Assembly (NCBI RefSeq): GCF_901000735.1 | Contig: NC_081546.1 | Location: forward strand, 13,655,629-13,719,628 | Direction of reading: 5' to 3' | Source of the DNA: Corylus avellana | Lineage: Eukaryota; Streptophyta; Magnoliopsida; Fagales; Betulaceae | DNA length: 64,000 nucleotides | Part shown: positions 44,980 to 56,551 of the stretch, one piece after another | How the letters are laid out: each line of letters opens with the position of its first letter | How positions within the stretch are numbered: the stretch's first letter is position 1 | The notes under the pieces: model-generated | The model's database searches: none | What the model saw: only the letters and a program-made list of their open reading frames with translations | Told to the model about the DNA's origin: nothing | Translations under genes and position numbers: made by a program

Positions 44980-45740
44980 AGAAGATTTTTTCTTTTCTTT
45001 TTGGGTTATTTTTTCTCTGTTTCTTCTTGGGTGGTGGGTGGTTTGGGGTTTTGCTACACGAGTGGTTTTTTTTAAATAAAAAATAAAAACCAAAATGGAA
45101 GTTCAGGTTTAATTTTTTATCATTAAAAGGAGCATGATAATGGTATGATTTTAAGAATGTTTTTGATAATCCAAGGAGAATGAAAGTACCTCCCAAAGGA
45201 ATAATTATTTGTCAAAAATGGACGACATCCTGGCTAGTTTTAGATGAACAATGATTTTTCTTTTTTGGATGACTAGATGAATGGCTTTTCTGCTTGCCAA
45301 CTTTCTGGTATTCTTAGTTGTAATCTTGGTAATATCAGCTCTTGTCGTGAAATATGAAGACCTTGTTGTTTACTGATGGTTTAGGTTGTGATTGTTGAAC
45401 AAAGATAAGGGCTTGGACTTGAACAAAGATGTCCATATTCAAAATTGGCACAGTTCATGAAGTTTTGTTGTATTACAGCTGCAGAAGCTGTGTTAATTCA
45501 GCAGTTTTGAGTTTTATTTGCAGTTTCCCTTCTTTATTGTCATCCAATTCTAATAACTATGGTCTTAGTTTCAGATCTGTACCAATTGAAAATGGTTTAT
45601 TGTGATGTTTCTGCAGTCAATTACTTATCAAAAATCTGCAGTCAATTAGCTTTTTCTTCAGATTTGTACCAATTGGATGATTTTTGTAATAATCTAATAC
45701 ACTTAAATTACAAAATCAAAAAAAAAAAGAAAAAAAAAGG
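44980..45740 (+). other. Intron-like or intergenic DNA, no gene seen
   Basis: T-rich sequence after the donor-like site, without a convincing downstream exon before the hAT fragment. Confidence 0.35.
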
Positions 45741-45946
45741 TCGAGCTCGAGCTCGAGCCTAGGCTCGAGCCCAAGCAAAATAGACGAGCTCGAGATCGAG
45801 CTCGAACAGGGTTCTAATCCTGTCGAGCCGAGCTCGAGCTCGAGCAGCAAAGTCGGGCTCGACTCGAGCTCGAGCCTGGCCCAAAAATAAACGAGCCGAG
45901 CTTGGACAGCCAAAGCTCGCCCAAGCTCGGCTCGTTTACACCCATA
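45741..45946. mobile_element. hAT-type element, right end fragment
   Basis: A zone of GAGCTCGAGC repeats ends AGCTCGGCTCGTTTACACCC then ATA at 45946, the same terminus type as 26076. It is preceded by a poly(A) run instead of a left end, so it is truncated. Confidence 0.6.
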
Positions 45947-46694
45947 GACGGGAGGATGGAAGTTGAGTATGTAACATTCATTTTTTAAAAATTTGCCACA
46001 TTAGCTAATGTAAACCTAATGTGAAAAATTTAGACCTAACCCTGCTACTGTTCGTGAAGCTGGATATTAGGAGTTGGATGTAATTTTAGAGTAGAGGTTT
46101 TCGGCTGCCAAGAGTCAGCCAAGCGTCTGCCAAGTGAGTTTTATTTTTTATTTATTTATTTTATTGAAGAGTAAAGGGGTTAAAAGAGATTATGGATGAC
46201 TGAATTTGAGGTATTAGCACTAAATTTAGGATAACCGAATACCTTTAGGGTGATACCATCCCTAAAGGGTTAATCTTTCACCCCCTAAGTTTTAGTTTTG
46301 AATCCAAAAACGAGTTTTGAAACATTATAACTCAAATATTAGCTTATGAAAAAAAAAAAAGAATTTTCACTTTCGTTTTTTTTTTTTAATTATTATTTTT
46401 TTATTTTTTAGAGGCAGCCACGCGTTTGGACGACGCTTGGCTGCCTCAATTTGGCAGCCATATAGACGGACTCGTAATTTTAGGTGTGTTTCTTTAATCC
46501 AGCAGCCCAATTGGTTCTTGGACGGCCCAATCTTGTGGCCCAAAAGAAAGAAAAGAGCCCAAAAAAAGGGATGATAGTCCGTATTGCAGCAATTCTTATG
46601 GTTTTTGAATTATTAATTGCCACCAAAGAAACGCAAGTTCATCTGATTTACAACAAGGAAGAGAGAGTTAAGGAAAATGAAGGAATTATTTGAA

Positions 46695-47188
46695 GGGTTA
46701 AATACCAAATACCCCCCGGGGTTTGGTACCTTTATTTTTACTCCTCTGGGGTTTTATTTTTATCACAGGACCCCCCTGGGTTTTGATAAAGGACCAAGTT
46801 AGTCCATCCGTTAGTTGACCGTTAGGACTGACACGTGGACCAATCAGATGTTGACACGTGGTACATATTTAATTTTTTTTTTTAAATTAAAAAAAAAATG
46901 TATTCTTTTTTTTTTTTAATAAAAAAAGAAAAAAAAATTGGCCACCCCCAAATGGCCAAGCCACCCCCAATTTTTTTTCTTTTCTTTTTTTTTTTAATTT
47001 TAAAAAAAAATTAAATATGTGCCACGTGTCAACATTTGATTGGTCCATGTGTCAGTCCTAACGGTCAACTAACGGATGGACTAACTTGGTCCTTTATCAA
47101 AACCCCATGGAGGTCCTGTGATAAAAATGAAACCCTAGAGGGGTAAAAATAAAGGTATCAAATCCCAGGGGTATTTGGTATTTAACCC
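46695..47188. mobile_element. Mutator-like MITE with 9-bp target duplication, only in copy Y
   Basis: The terminal inverted repeats are long (over 150 bp): the left end GGGTTAAATACCAAATACCC and the right end, inverted, GGGTTAAATACCAAATACCC are identical for 20 bp. TTATTTGAA flanks it on both sides (46686-46694, 47189-47197). Copy X has the single TTATTTGAA (38697-38705). It is 494 bp and non-coding. Confidence 0.85.
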
Positions 47189-47604
47189 TTATTTGAATCT
47201 AATGCACTGCACCAAGTAAAAAAAATTACTTTATACTTTTTTTTTTTTGAATCATTTAATTTGAAGACTTGAATTTTTATTTATTTTTAAGGTCTAAAGT
47301 TTGCCCAATTTCCAATCTTTATCTTTAGGATAATCAATTTTTAATTTTTAATTTTTTTTTAATTTTTTTGGTATAGATATGCCGTCTCAATTTCTCTATC
47401 ATCCGTCGATTGATCATGATCATGGAGATTGGTCATGATTGTGGTTCAATTCATGGCTATGTGGGTTGAGAGAGGACAGAAGAGAGAGAGACGAAAAATT
47501 AGGAAGGTATAATGGAAAAAAATAATTATTTAGAAATAAAAAATTCAAATCTTAAAGTAAAATAACTCAGAATACAAAGGGATTCGACATAATTTTTTTT
47601 TAGG

Positions 47605-48211
47605 ACTAACTTCACTTTGCTGCCCTAAAATAATGTGGTTTTTGTAAACACTCCTCTAATGTTTAAAACCTCTCACTTTGGTACATTGATCTTTTGATTT
47701 TTTCCAACTACCCCCTTCTGTTAGAGATTGGAGTTAAATCAAACGGTAGAAGGGGTAAAAAATACCTTTATACTCTTGAAATTTTTAAAAATTCTAAATT
47801 TACTCTTATTTATAAATAAAAAATTATTATTATCATTATTATATTGAAAAAAAGTGTGACCCATTGCGGGTCACCAAGTGACCCGCCTTCGTGACCTGCG
47901 GCTGTCATTTTTATTTGTTTATTAATATATAATTATAATATGACGTGTGGGTCACAAGGTGGGTGTGTTATATCTACTGATGAACCCATAGGTCAAGATT
48001 TTTTTTTTTTTTTTTCAAAATATTTTTTAATAAAAAATGAGGACATTTTAGGAATTTTACACCCCTCTGTTAGAATTTAACAAAACATCCTAACGAAATA
48101 GAGTATTCGGAAGAATACGAAAGTTTGATATATAAAAGTGAGAGGTTTTAAATATTAGAGGAGTGTTTACAAAAGATGCGTCATTTGAGGGGGGTAAAGT
48201 GAAGTTATCCA
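47605..48211. mobile_element. TIR MITE, copy Y
   Basis: Counterpart of 39129-39736 with the same inverted arms. Confidence 0.65.
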
Positions 48212-48963
48212 TTTTTTAAAAAAATATTATGATTTTTTCTTTTTTTAATCCATTGATTGTGACATTGTAATACCCAAAAAATGGCCTTAACCAATTTGGT
48301 AGGGTTACTGGCAATTTACCCAATTCAGCTAACTAGTAGTTAATTGAGAAATCTCCTCTCTCTCTAGCATAATCAGACTAAATGCATAGGAATATGAAAT
48401 CAGTAAATTTGAGGAATCAAAAATCATAACATAAGCATGCATTATCATTGAGCAAAGATAGAGAGCTACTAATCAAGAAGCGAATATTCGATTCAAACTT
48501 GATTATACAATAGATGAGATATTGACAATGTTTTGGTAGTTTGGGAGGAGGGACATTGTCACAATTGAAAGTTTGGGAATACATTGTTAATTGAGTATTA
48601 GTTTGAGAGGAGTAATGTGGACTTTACTCTGAAATATATTTTCATAGGGGAAAAATCAAAGGAAAGCTGCTGCTAGTGCTCTTAACCGCACTAACCGCTA
48701 ACCGTGTATATATATATATATATATATATATAAATGATGTCGTATTTAGTAAGCATTATCGTATTACTATAGAAAAGACGTGGTTTTGGTTTATTTTTAT
48801 TTTTATTTTTATTTTTTATTTTAAAAAGCGGTTAGCAGTTATTAGGGTTATTTAGCGGAAGTGGTTAGTGAATTTTATTGACCTCCTTTTCACCTAGAGT
48901 ACTTAAGTCTATTTTTTCCCCCCCCTCCCCCTTGTTTTGGTCTGCCACCATCTAATTACAATG

Positions 48964-50301
48964 CATTATAAAAAAATTATCAATTTCTGACGTGGTTACA
49001 GTACACGAATTTTTGCCACGTTACTAATTACTAACTTGGCATTTTATGCCACATCAGTAAATATTTTTCTGACGTGGCAAAGTTGACAGGTCTATAAGAG
49101 ATATGCTATAGTGCAATAAAATAACCATTTTTGGCTCATAAAAGTCCTAGGTGGTAAGAGGTCATAGGCTTATCAGTGGGTGGGGCCACAACAATTATAG
49201 ATGGGGCCTATGATCTCTTGCCACCTAACACTTTATGGGCCAAAAATGATCATTTTATTGCATTGCCACGTCAGAAATTTCTGACGTGGTAGTTTCACAT
49301 GTCGGTAATTTTTGACGTGTTAAATGTTGGCACGCTGCTAAAAAAATGAGCGGGATATTCAACTTTTTCTCTCTTCTTATTATTTATTCTTTCCCTCTTC
49401 TTTTATTTCCCCACACTCTCTCTCTCCTCTCTCAATATCCCTCTTCTCTCTGCACAGCCAGCTCCCTCTAAAGGGGAGAAGAAAAAGAAAGGGAGAAGAG
49501 ATGCTACTGAAGAAAAAGCAGAAGAAGATGAAAAAGAAAAGGAGAAGAGAAGAAGATGAGAAGAGAAGAGAAGCCAAAAAAAAACCAAAGAAAAAAAAAA
49601 AACGGAGAAGAGAAGAAGAAGAGGAGATGATAAGAAGATTTTTTGGGTTTTTAAAAATTTGTTGGGTTTGACGACGTTTGGGTTTTTGATTTTTCAGGTT
49701 GATTTTTTGATTTGGGTTTTTGATTTTTTGAAGATTTTTTGGGTTTGAGATTTTGAAAATAGAGAAAAGAAGAGAGGGAGAGAGAATGGCGTAAGTGCTG
49801 GAGAAACGAAATTGGTGAAAAAAATTAAAAGAAAAAATTATTGTAATTGAAAAATAATTTAAATTAATAAATTTTTTAATTGAAAAAAAAATTTCAAAAA
49901 AAATTTTGAAAAATAAAAATTATTATTTTTTAATAATTTTTTAAAATTTAGACACGTTAGTAAATTTATTGACGTGTTATATTTTAACATGTCAATAAAT
50001 TATTGACATGGCAAAATTTGACACGTCAATAAATTATTGGCGTGTCAAAATTTGATATGTTAGTAATTTATTGACGTGTTAAAATATAACACGTCAGCAA
50101 AATTTATTGATGTGCCAAACAGTAACACGTCAATAAATTTTGACGTGTCAAATAGTAACACGCCAGTAAAAAAAATTTACTAACTCATGTTTTTGACCTT
50201 CAACACACGTCAAAAATGCCAAGTCAAAAAAGTTTTCTGATGTGTCGGACACTCCAAGTCAAAAAAACTCTAATCAAGAAAAAAATGATTTTTTTGTACC
50301 G
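48964..50301. mobile_element. Non-autonomous CACTA-like element upstream of the heat-shock gene, copy Y
   Basis: Counterpart of 40529-41872. Its left end is mutated to CATTATAAAAAAA and its right end to TTTTTTTGTACCG. The TGACGTG repeats are conserved. Confidence 0.6.
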
Positions 50302-50361
50302 ACGACCTGGTGTTATAGGTAAAAATGGGTATATGGGCTTTAATCATAATTTTCCAGGTTC

Positions 50362-50374
50362 TTCTGGAGACTTC
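50362..50374 (+). promoter_or_regulatory. Imperfect distal heat-shock element, copy Y
   Basis: Same TTCTGGAGACTTC as copy X, 61 bp from the transposon edge. Confidence 0.45.
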
Positions 50375-50472
50375 GTCTAACACTGACTTTGACTCTCAAA
50401 CTAGAATTCGAAAAGCACACTGCGCGCAATGGAGCACACAAACTTTCTCCAACATTCTTCTCTACACCTCCA

Positions 50473-50485
50473 GAAATTTCAAGAA
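50473..50485 (+). promoter_or_regulatory. Perfect three-unit heat-shock element, copy Y
   Basis: GAAATTTCAAGAA, identical in sequence and position to copy X. Confidence 0.8.
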
Positions 50486-50509
50486 GCTACTTTCTCTTCC
50501 TCCTTCCAA

Positions 50510-50517
50510 TATATATA
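50510..50517 (+). promoter_or_regulatory. TATA box of small HSP gene, copy Y
   Basis: TATATATA, 63 bp upstream of the ATG. Confidence 0.7.
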
Positions 50518-50579
50518 CACCAACATCGATCAACAACTACCAGCAAACAAGATCTATTGAAGAAAACTAGTAATATAAG

Positions 50580-51059
50580 ATGTCACTATTTCAATCCCTC
50601 TTGGATCAGCGAAACTTTCTCGATCCTTTCCGAGGCTTCTTCTTCGAAAGCTCGGATACCCGGATGGACTGGAAGGAAACCCCTCACGTCCACATCTTTG
50701 AGATTGATCTTCCGGGTGTTGCGAAAGAGGACGTGAAGCTTCAAGTGCATGACGACAGAGTGATTCATATTAGTGGGGAGAGGAAAGATTTGCCGGACGA
50801 CGACAAGGCCGACAAGTGGCACTGCAAGGAGAGAGGTCGTGGCAGCTTCTCGAGGCAGTTCCGTTTGCCGGAAAATGCAAAGGTCGACGAAATTAAGGCT
50901 TCAATGCGTGATGGGGTGCTTACTGTAACTGTCCCTAAAGATGAGACCAAAAAGAAGCATCAACAGCATAAGGCGGTTGAGATTTCCGGAGATGATGAAG
51001 GACATGGGGATGGGGATCCTCCTAAAGGACTTGGTCGTTTTATTTGCTTCAAAGCTTAA
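50580..51059 (+). CDS. Class I-like small heat-shock protein, copy Y
   Basis: Intact 159-residue single-exon frame with the same arm, alpha-crystallin domain, GVL motif, Val-Glu-Ile anchor and tail as copy X. Four coding differences were seen: one silent (codon 3) and three replacements (Gln28Arg, Val62Ile, Tyr136Ser). Tyr136Ser follows the C-terminal anchor motif directly; the other two are mild. The promoter elements are identical. A poly(A) signal AATAAA lies at 51273-51278. It may be the second allele of the same gene, because the copies meet at an assembly gap. Confidence 0.93.
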   Translation: MSLFQSLLDQRNFLDPFRGFFFESSDTRMDWKETPHVHIFEIDLPGVAKEDVKLQVHDDRVIHISGERKDLPDDDKADKWHCKERGRGSFSRQFRLPENAKVDEIKASMRDGVLTVTVPKDETKKKHQQHKAVEISGDDEGHGDGDPPKGLGRFICFKA

Positions 51060-53569
51060 ATATTTATGCAGTCGTCAAAACTGCTGCCTTTGTGGATTGG
51101 TTCATGTCATTTTCTTTCCAATAATCTGGAGTGATTTTATCTTGCTTAATTCTTGTAAATGTGGATATATATATATTTTTTTGTCTTTTGTCTTTTTTTT
51201 TTTTGCACTGTGATTGTTAAAGTTTGCCTGTATGTTAAAGCCGTAAAATTTTTACTAAATATTTGAATATGAAATAAAGACATTTATTCTCTCTCTCTCT
51301 CTCTCTCTAAAATACCCCTCCCACTTAAAAAATGAAAAAGAAAGCAATACAATTTAACGCAACACTAATGAGCACAATCACCAAAATGGATGACCACTAC
51401 TTATATAAATCCTTAATGATAAAGGTTGATTTTGTATTTTTTAAATCCAAGGATTTGATTTGTTAATCATCATTTAAAGGATATTTTTAATTTAAAATAT
51501 TTTAAATCACATCTTAAAGTTTTATAAAGAGTTATGTACTCAAATCATAGATCAATAAAATATATAGTCTATAAAGCACTATAAAAAACTAATTTTTTGC
51601 TGACATAAGTTTTCTGACGTGTCAGGTGGTCTGACACGTCAGAAAGTCCTTCTAACGGGGTATTTTTGAAGTGTTTCAGGCGTTAATATTATGGGTGTTA
51701 GAAATGAAAATTTCTTACGTGGTAGATTTAACACGTCAGAATTTTCTGACGGGTTAAAAGTGACACGTCAGAAAATTTTTTGACGTGTTAAATATAACAC
51801 GTCAAAAAAAATTACTGACGTGTTAGAAATTGACATGTCAGAAAATGTTCTGACGTGTTAAATTAACACGTCAGTAAGTTATAGAAAATTATTAAAAAAT
51901 AATAATTTTTCTTTTTTTAAAATTTTTCTGGAATTTTTTTTTTCAATTAAAAAATTTATTAATTTCAATTATTTTTCAATTAAAATAAAATGTTTTTTTT
52001 TTTTAATTTTTTTTTCCACCCTCTCCAGATTGATTGATCTCCCTCTTCATTTTCTCACCTCTCTCTCTCTCTTCTTTTCTTCATTAATTTTCAAAAATTC
52101 AAACCCAAAAAACCTTCAAAAACTCAAATAAAAAAATCAATTTGAAAAATCAAAAACCCAAACGTCAAACCCAACAAATTTTCAAAAACCCAAAAAATCT
52201 TCTTATATATCTTCTCTTCTTCTTCTTCTTCTCTTCCCCCTTTTTATTTTTTCTTCTGCTTCTCTTCTCCTTTTCATTTTCTTCTTCTGCTTCTCTTCCC
52301 CCTTTTCATTTTTTCTTCTTCTGCATTTCTTCAGCTGCTTCTCTTCTTTTTTCTCTTCTCCTTTTCTTTTTCTTCTTCCCTTTAGAGGGTGCTGGTCGGC
52401 TGTGCAGATCAGAGAAGAGGGAAACAAAAGCAGAGGAAAATAAAAGAAGAGGGGAAGAAAGTGTGGGTTGAGATTGTAGAGGGAGCTGGCCGGCTAGCTA
52501 TGCAGATTGAGAGAGGAGAGAGAGAGTGTGTGGGGAAATAAATAGAAAAGGAAAAGAATAAATAATATATAAAAAGAGGGAATGAAGAGGGAAAAAGTAG
52601 AATGTCACGCCCATTTTTTTAGTGACGTGCCAACATTTAACACGTCAGAAATTTTTGACGTGCTAGATTCAGCGCGTCAGAAATTTCTGATGCATTAAAG
52701 TAGCACGTTTGGAATTAAAAAAAATAAAAAATAAAAATGAAGAAGATAGAAGCGTGCAGAGAGAGAAAAAAAAGAAAGATATTTTTTAAAAAAAAATTGT
52801 AGGGTGTGCACACTACGGTGTGTTGGAACTTGGGGGAGGAAAAAGAAAAGAAAAAAAAAATTAGAAGAATGAAGAATGGAAGCGTGCAAAGAGAGAAAAA
52901 AAAAAAAGAAATTAAAAAAAAAAAGGAGAGAAGAAGAATGAATTAATTAAGAAAGGGAGAGAAGAAGAATGAATAAGATATATATATATAGAAGCGTGCA
53001 GAGAGAGAAAAAAAAATCCTTCCTAATAAAAAACAAAAATTAGATGAAATATATATAATATAAATAAACCTGAAAAAAAAAAAAAATGTTTTTTGACGTG
53101 CTAAAACTAGCACGTCAGAAATTTCTGACGTTCGAGTTTTAGCACGTCAGAAAACAGTTTTTATTTTTATTTTTATTTTATTTTAATTTCTATATTACTG
53201 CATGAAGAATAATAAATCAAAGAGCAGTTGTTTAATAAAGATCTGAAAAAATTTTGAGTCTCATTTTCATTTAAAATCCTTCCTAATAAAAAACAAAAAT
53301 TAGATGAAATATATATAATATAAATAAACCTGAAAAAAAAAACTTTTTTCTGACGTGCTAAAACTAGCACGTCAGAAAACAGTTATATATATATATAAAT
53401 AAACTTGATATGTGTATATTTATATATATTTATTTATTTCCGACGTGCTAAAAATAGCATGTCAGAAACCTGATATATATATAAAAAAAATTAAATTGAA
53501 TCTAGATTTCCTGATGTGTCAAATATTGACACATCAGGAAATCCTGACGCGTTTTTTTTTTTTTTTTTT

Positions 53570-53589
53570 NNNNNNNNNNNNNNNNNNNN
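53570..53589. other. Assembly gap (20 N) in the LINE poly(A) tail
   Basis: Surrounded by T runs on both sides. Confidence 0.95.
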
Positions 53590-53661
53590 TTTTTTTTTTT
53601 TTTTTGGAATAAAGACTTGCAAATTTATTGATAATAATCATGAAGTGGGATTAGGATCCCA

Positions 53662-54429
53662 TCAAACAATCAAAGAAAGAGCTAATTGCTCCTTCAACAC
53701 AATGTCACGAATACAATTTGGAGTTTGACTCTGCCAAATTCTATCGCCAACATCTGTTATGGCCGCTCTTGCTAACCTATGAGCAGTCTCATTGGCTTCT
53801 CTATGAGCGAAAACACAAGACCACCAAGAAAAAGTCTGTAGAAGGTGCCTAGTATCATCCACCAGATGTCCAAACCGGGACCATGTGCTCGTTGGGGTAT
53901 TGACAGCATCAACTATTTGTTTGGCGTCTCCTTCTATGATCACACGTTGCAATCCCTGCTCCTTTAGAAACCTGACAGCTTGATAGGCACTTAGCGCTTC
54001 ACCAGTCGACGACTCCAGGCAACCCAGTCGTGTCTTACACAATGCTGCTACTACCTGCCCTTTCTCATCCCGGATCACGACTCCTATTCCAACTTTGTCC
54101 CGAGTTCTATCTATGGCAACATCCCAGTTTGCCTTGACTCTTCCAGTGTCAGGGGCTTGCCAAGCCTTTCCACGATCAACCGGACTTATTCTCGTGCTTC
54201 GAAGGTCCCTGCCATGTTGCTTTTGGAATTCCATAATGTACTCGAGGGACTTCCGCAAGAGCTCGCCTGGACTCGAGAAATGGCCTTCATGGATCCAGGA
54301 GTTTCGTCTGAATGACAACTGCCGTGCTATAGTCACGAACATCACATACTCATGCGACGCACATTTGAGGAATATGTGTTCCGCTAACTGCATGAAGTTG
54401 GTTCCCTCCTGCGCACATTTTTGGAACAC
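53662..54429 (-). pseudogene. LINE RNase H domain, longest surviving frame
   Basis: About 255 open codons. The RNase H fold is visible from VKANWDVAIDRTR (first Asp) through GEALSAYQAV (Glu), VIIEGDAKQIVDAV (Asp) to HREANETAHRLARAA near the end, the RVT_3-type domain at the end of plant L1 elements. It degrades the RNA strand of RNA-DNA hybrids. Upstream, the frame is disconnected from the RT by a frameshift in the zinc-finger region, so no full polyprotein can be made. Confidence 0.85.
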
Positions 54430-55873
54430 CCGTCTGCTACTCCCCCAAGCATCCGAAGCTGCTGGACACCCCCATATGCATGCATCACAGTTTTTGGTTC
54501 CCTTTCACATATCGGACACATCGGGTCCTTCACCACTTTCCTCTTAAGGAGGTTATCCCTTGTTGGCAAAAGGTTATGGCATGCTCTCCAAAAAAAATTC
54601 CTAGTCGCATTGGGAAGAGGCAGTTTCTAGATTTCCCTCCATAGAAAACTCTCCTCCATCGGGTTGGAGCTTTCTGGATTCTATCTTTGCTCCAACTCAT
54701 TAGCAAGGTGATAGGCACTCTTGACCGAGAAAGTGCCCAAGTTCGTTCCCCTCCAAATCCGAACATCTGGCTGGTTCAAGTGGCTTATTGCTATGGAATT
54801 AATTGCCGTCACCTCTTCCTTAGAAAAAATTCTTGAGAGCAGATTTTGATTCCACCCTGCCGTATCCGAATCAATGAGTGCGCACACCTTACTTCTAGAG
54901 TCTAACACCGTTGGGGGAGAATGGGGCTTGTAGGTCGAGGGACACGGGATCCATTTATCCTCCCAAATATTGATTGATTGCCCATTGCCAATACGCGAAA
55001 TCATTCCTTCCTCAACTACCTTCTTAGAGCCATGGATGCTCCGCCAAGCGAGGGAAGGTTTCGAAGTCAACTTGGCTTCCAGAATGGTAGATTTAGGGTA
55101 GTATTTTGCCTTGATAATTCGTGCTGTGAGATTGTCTGGAACTTGTAATAATCGCCAAAATTGTTTCGCTAGAAGGGCCATGTTAAAATTCACCAAGATC
55201 ACGAAAGCCTAAACCACCATGGTCCTTTGACATCCCCATTTTCCTCCAAGTCATCCAATGGATACTATGTCCTTTTCCATGATTTCCCCACCAAAACTTC
55301 TGCATCAGAGAATTAATTTCAGTACATAATCCTTTCGGAAGGAGGAATATATTCATGTTATACGAGGGGATTGCTTGGATCACAGCTTTCAGCAATATTT
55401 CCTTTCCAGCTTGTGACAACAATTTTAGTTTCCAATCTCCCAGGCGACGATGGACTTTGTCTTTTATGCTTTTGAACTCTTGCTTATGGGGTTTGCCTAC
55501 AAGAGCTGGAAGGCCAAGATACTTATCATATCTTTAATCTTTTGAAATCCCTGATAATTTTAAGATCTCCTACTTCTGAGCTGGGGGAGTATTACGACTA
55601 AAGAAAATTGCCGTTTTTGCTTGGTTTAGCCGCTGCCCCGATGCCTTCTCGTACATACATAGAATTTTTGTCAATCGATGCCACTGATCTGGCCGGTCGC
55701 CTTGCCGAACAACAGACTATCAACTGACGTGTTGAATGTAACACGTCAATAAATATTGATGTGGCACATTTAACTCGTCAAAAAAAAATTTGTTGACGTG
55801 CCAAAAGATAATTACTGACGTGGTAAAATTTGGTTACTGTTTGCCACGTCAGAAACCACTCGATTTTTTGTAG

Positions 55874-56551
55874 CTTAAGCTTTGATGGGTAAATATAGAT
55901 CCTATATGTTGAATCACCTTATTTTAAATCACATTTAAGGTTCATGTAATTGATTTGAATTAAAGATACCATATTTTCATCTTTATTGTACACATTTTGT
56001 ATTTCTACCTAATGTGTTTAATTTCTATTAAAAGCTATGAAATAGAATTTTACACCACGTCCTGCCAAAAGGATTACAAGTGCGAGGTCGATCCTACAAG
56101 GAATTATGTTTTTGAAAGCAGAATTTATGTCTAAATCAATCAAATCGTAACCTAGTTCCAAAAAGTGAGAGATTGTTTTTATGAATATAAAATCAAAAGC
56201 ATAAACAAAATAAAGTGAAATTCACCAATTAACGAATCACTAAGGTTTCGGAATCCGCACTCACAAAGTCATATATAGCAACATATTTTCATGATCAATA
56301 ATATTTATCAAAGTTCTCACAACAAAATTTTAGGTATGTTTTACTTTTGCTTAAAAGGGTTAATCAAAATCATCCCATGTGTCCATTCTTTGCATAAATC
56401 ATAAAAGAAATCCAATTTAAATCAAATCATCAAGTGTATCCGTAAATTACAAACAATATCCAATTTAAATCGAAACATCAATTGTATCCATAGAATAAAT
56501 CACAAGGGATATCCAATTCTTTTACAAAGAAAACCAAGCAATCAATTACAT
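55874..56551. other. Repeat-like intergenic DNA
   Basis: No gene. The phrase AAGTGCGAGGTCGATCC at about 56079 is of a kind common in plant retrotransposon interiors, but no LTR pair can be defined. Confidence 0.35.

Larger units (their letters stand above)
44584..52533. repeat. Heat-shock segment, copy Y
   Basis: Counterpart of 37832-44481. It is more complete because it has no internal gap, and continues beyond 52533 into unique sequence. Confidence 0.9.
53552..55720 (-). mobile_element. 5'-truncated L1-type plant LINE
   Basis: On the minus strand the sequence starts at DSLLF, just inside the reverse-transcriptase active-site motif (YADD). It runs through the RT thumb (WHRLTKILCMYEKASGQRLN, DKYLGLPALVGKP, LSQAGKEILLKAVIQAIPSY), a zinc-finger RVT region (PMCPICEREPKTVMHA) and an RNase H domain. 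It ends in a poly(A) tail, seen as T at 53552-53605 and containing a 20-N gap. Stops and frameshifts (for example near 55538-55560 and 54430-54480) make it inactive. The flanks CTGACGCG and CTGACGTG may be the target duplication. Confidence 0.9.
51577..55873. mobile_element. Second CACTA-like element, copy Y, with nested LINE
   Basis: It begins CACTATAAAAAACT and ends near TTTTTTGTAG (55864-55873), a shortened form of the inverse terminus. TGACGTG / CACGTCA pairs are dense at both sides (51605-51880, 52620-52710, 53090-53550, 55721-55855). It is interrupted by a LINE at 53552-55720. Without the LINE it is about 2.1 kb and has no transposase frame. The right terminus lacks the final TG, so the exact edge is uncertain. 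Confidence 0.55.

Noticed and set aside
45195..45720. Search for a downstream exon of the GC-rich 5' exon-like stretch
   Set aside because: Several TTGCAG/TTTCAG acceptor-like sites exist but none opens a convincing coding frame.
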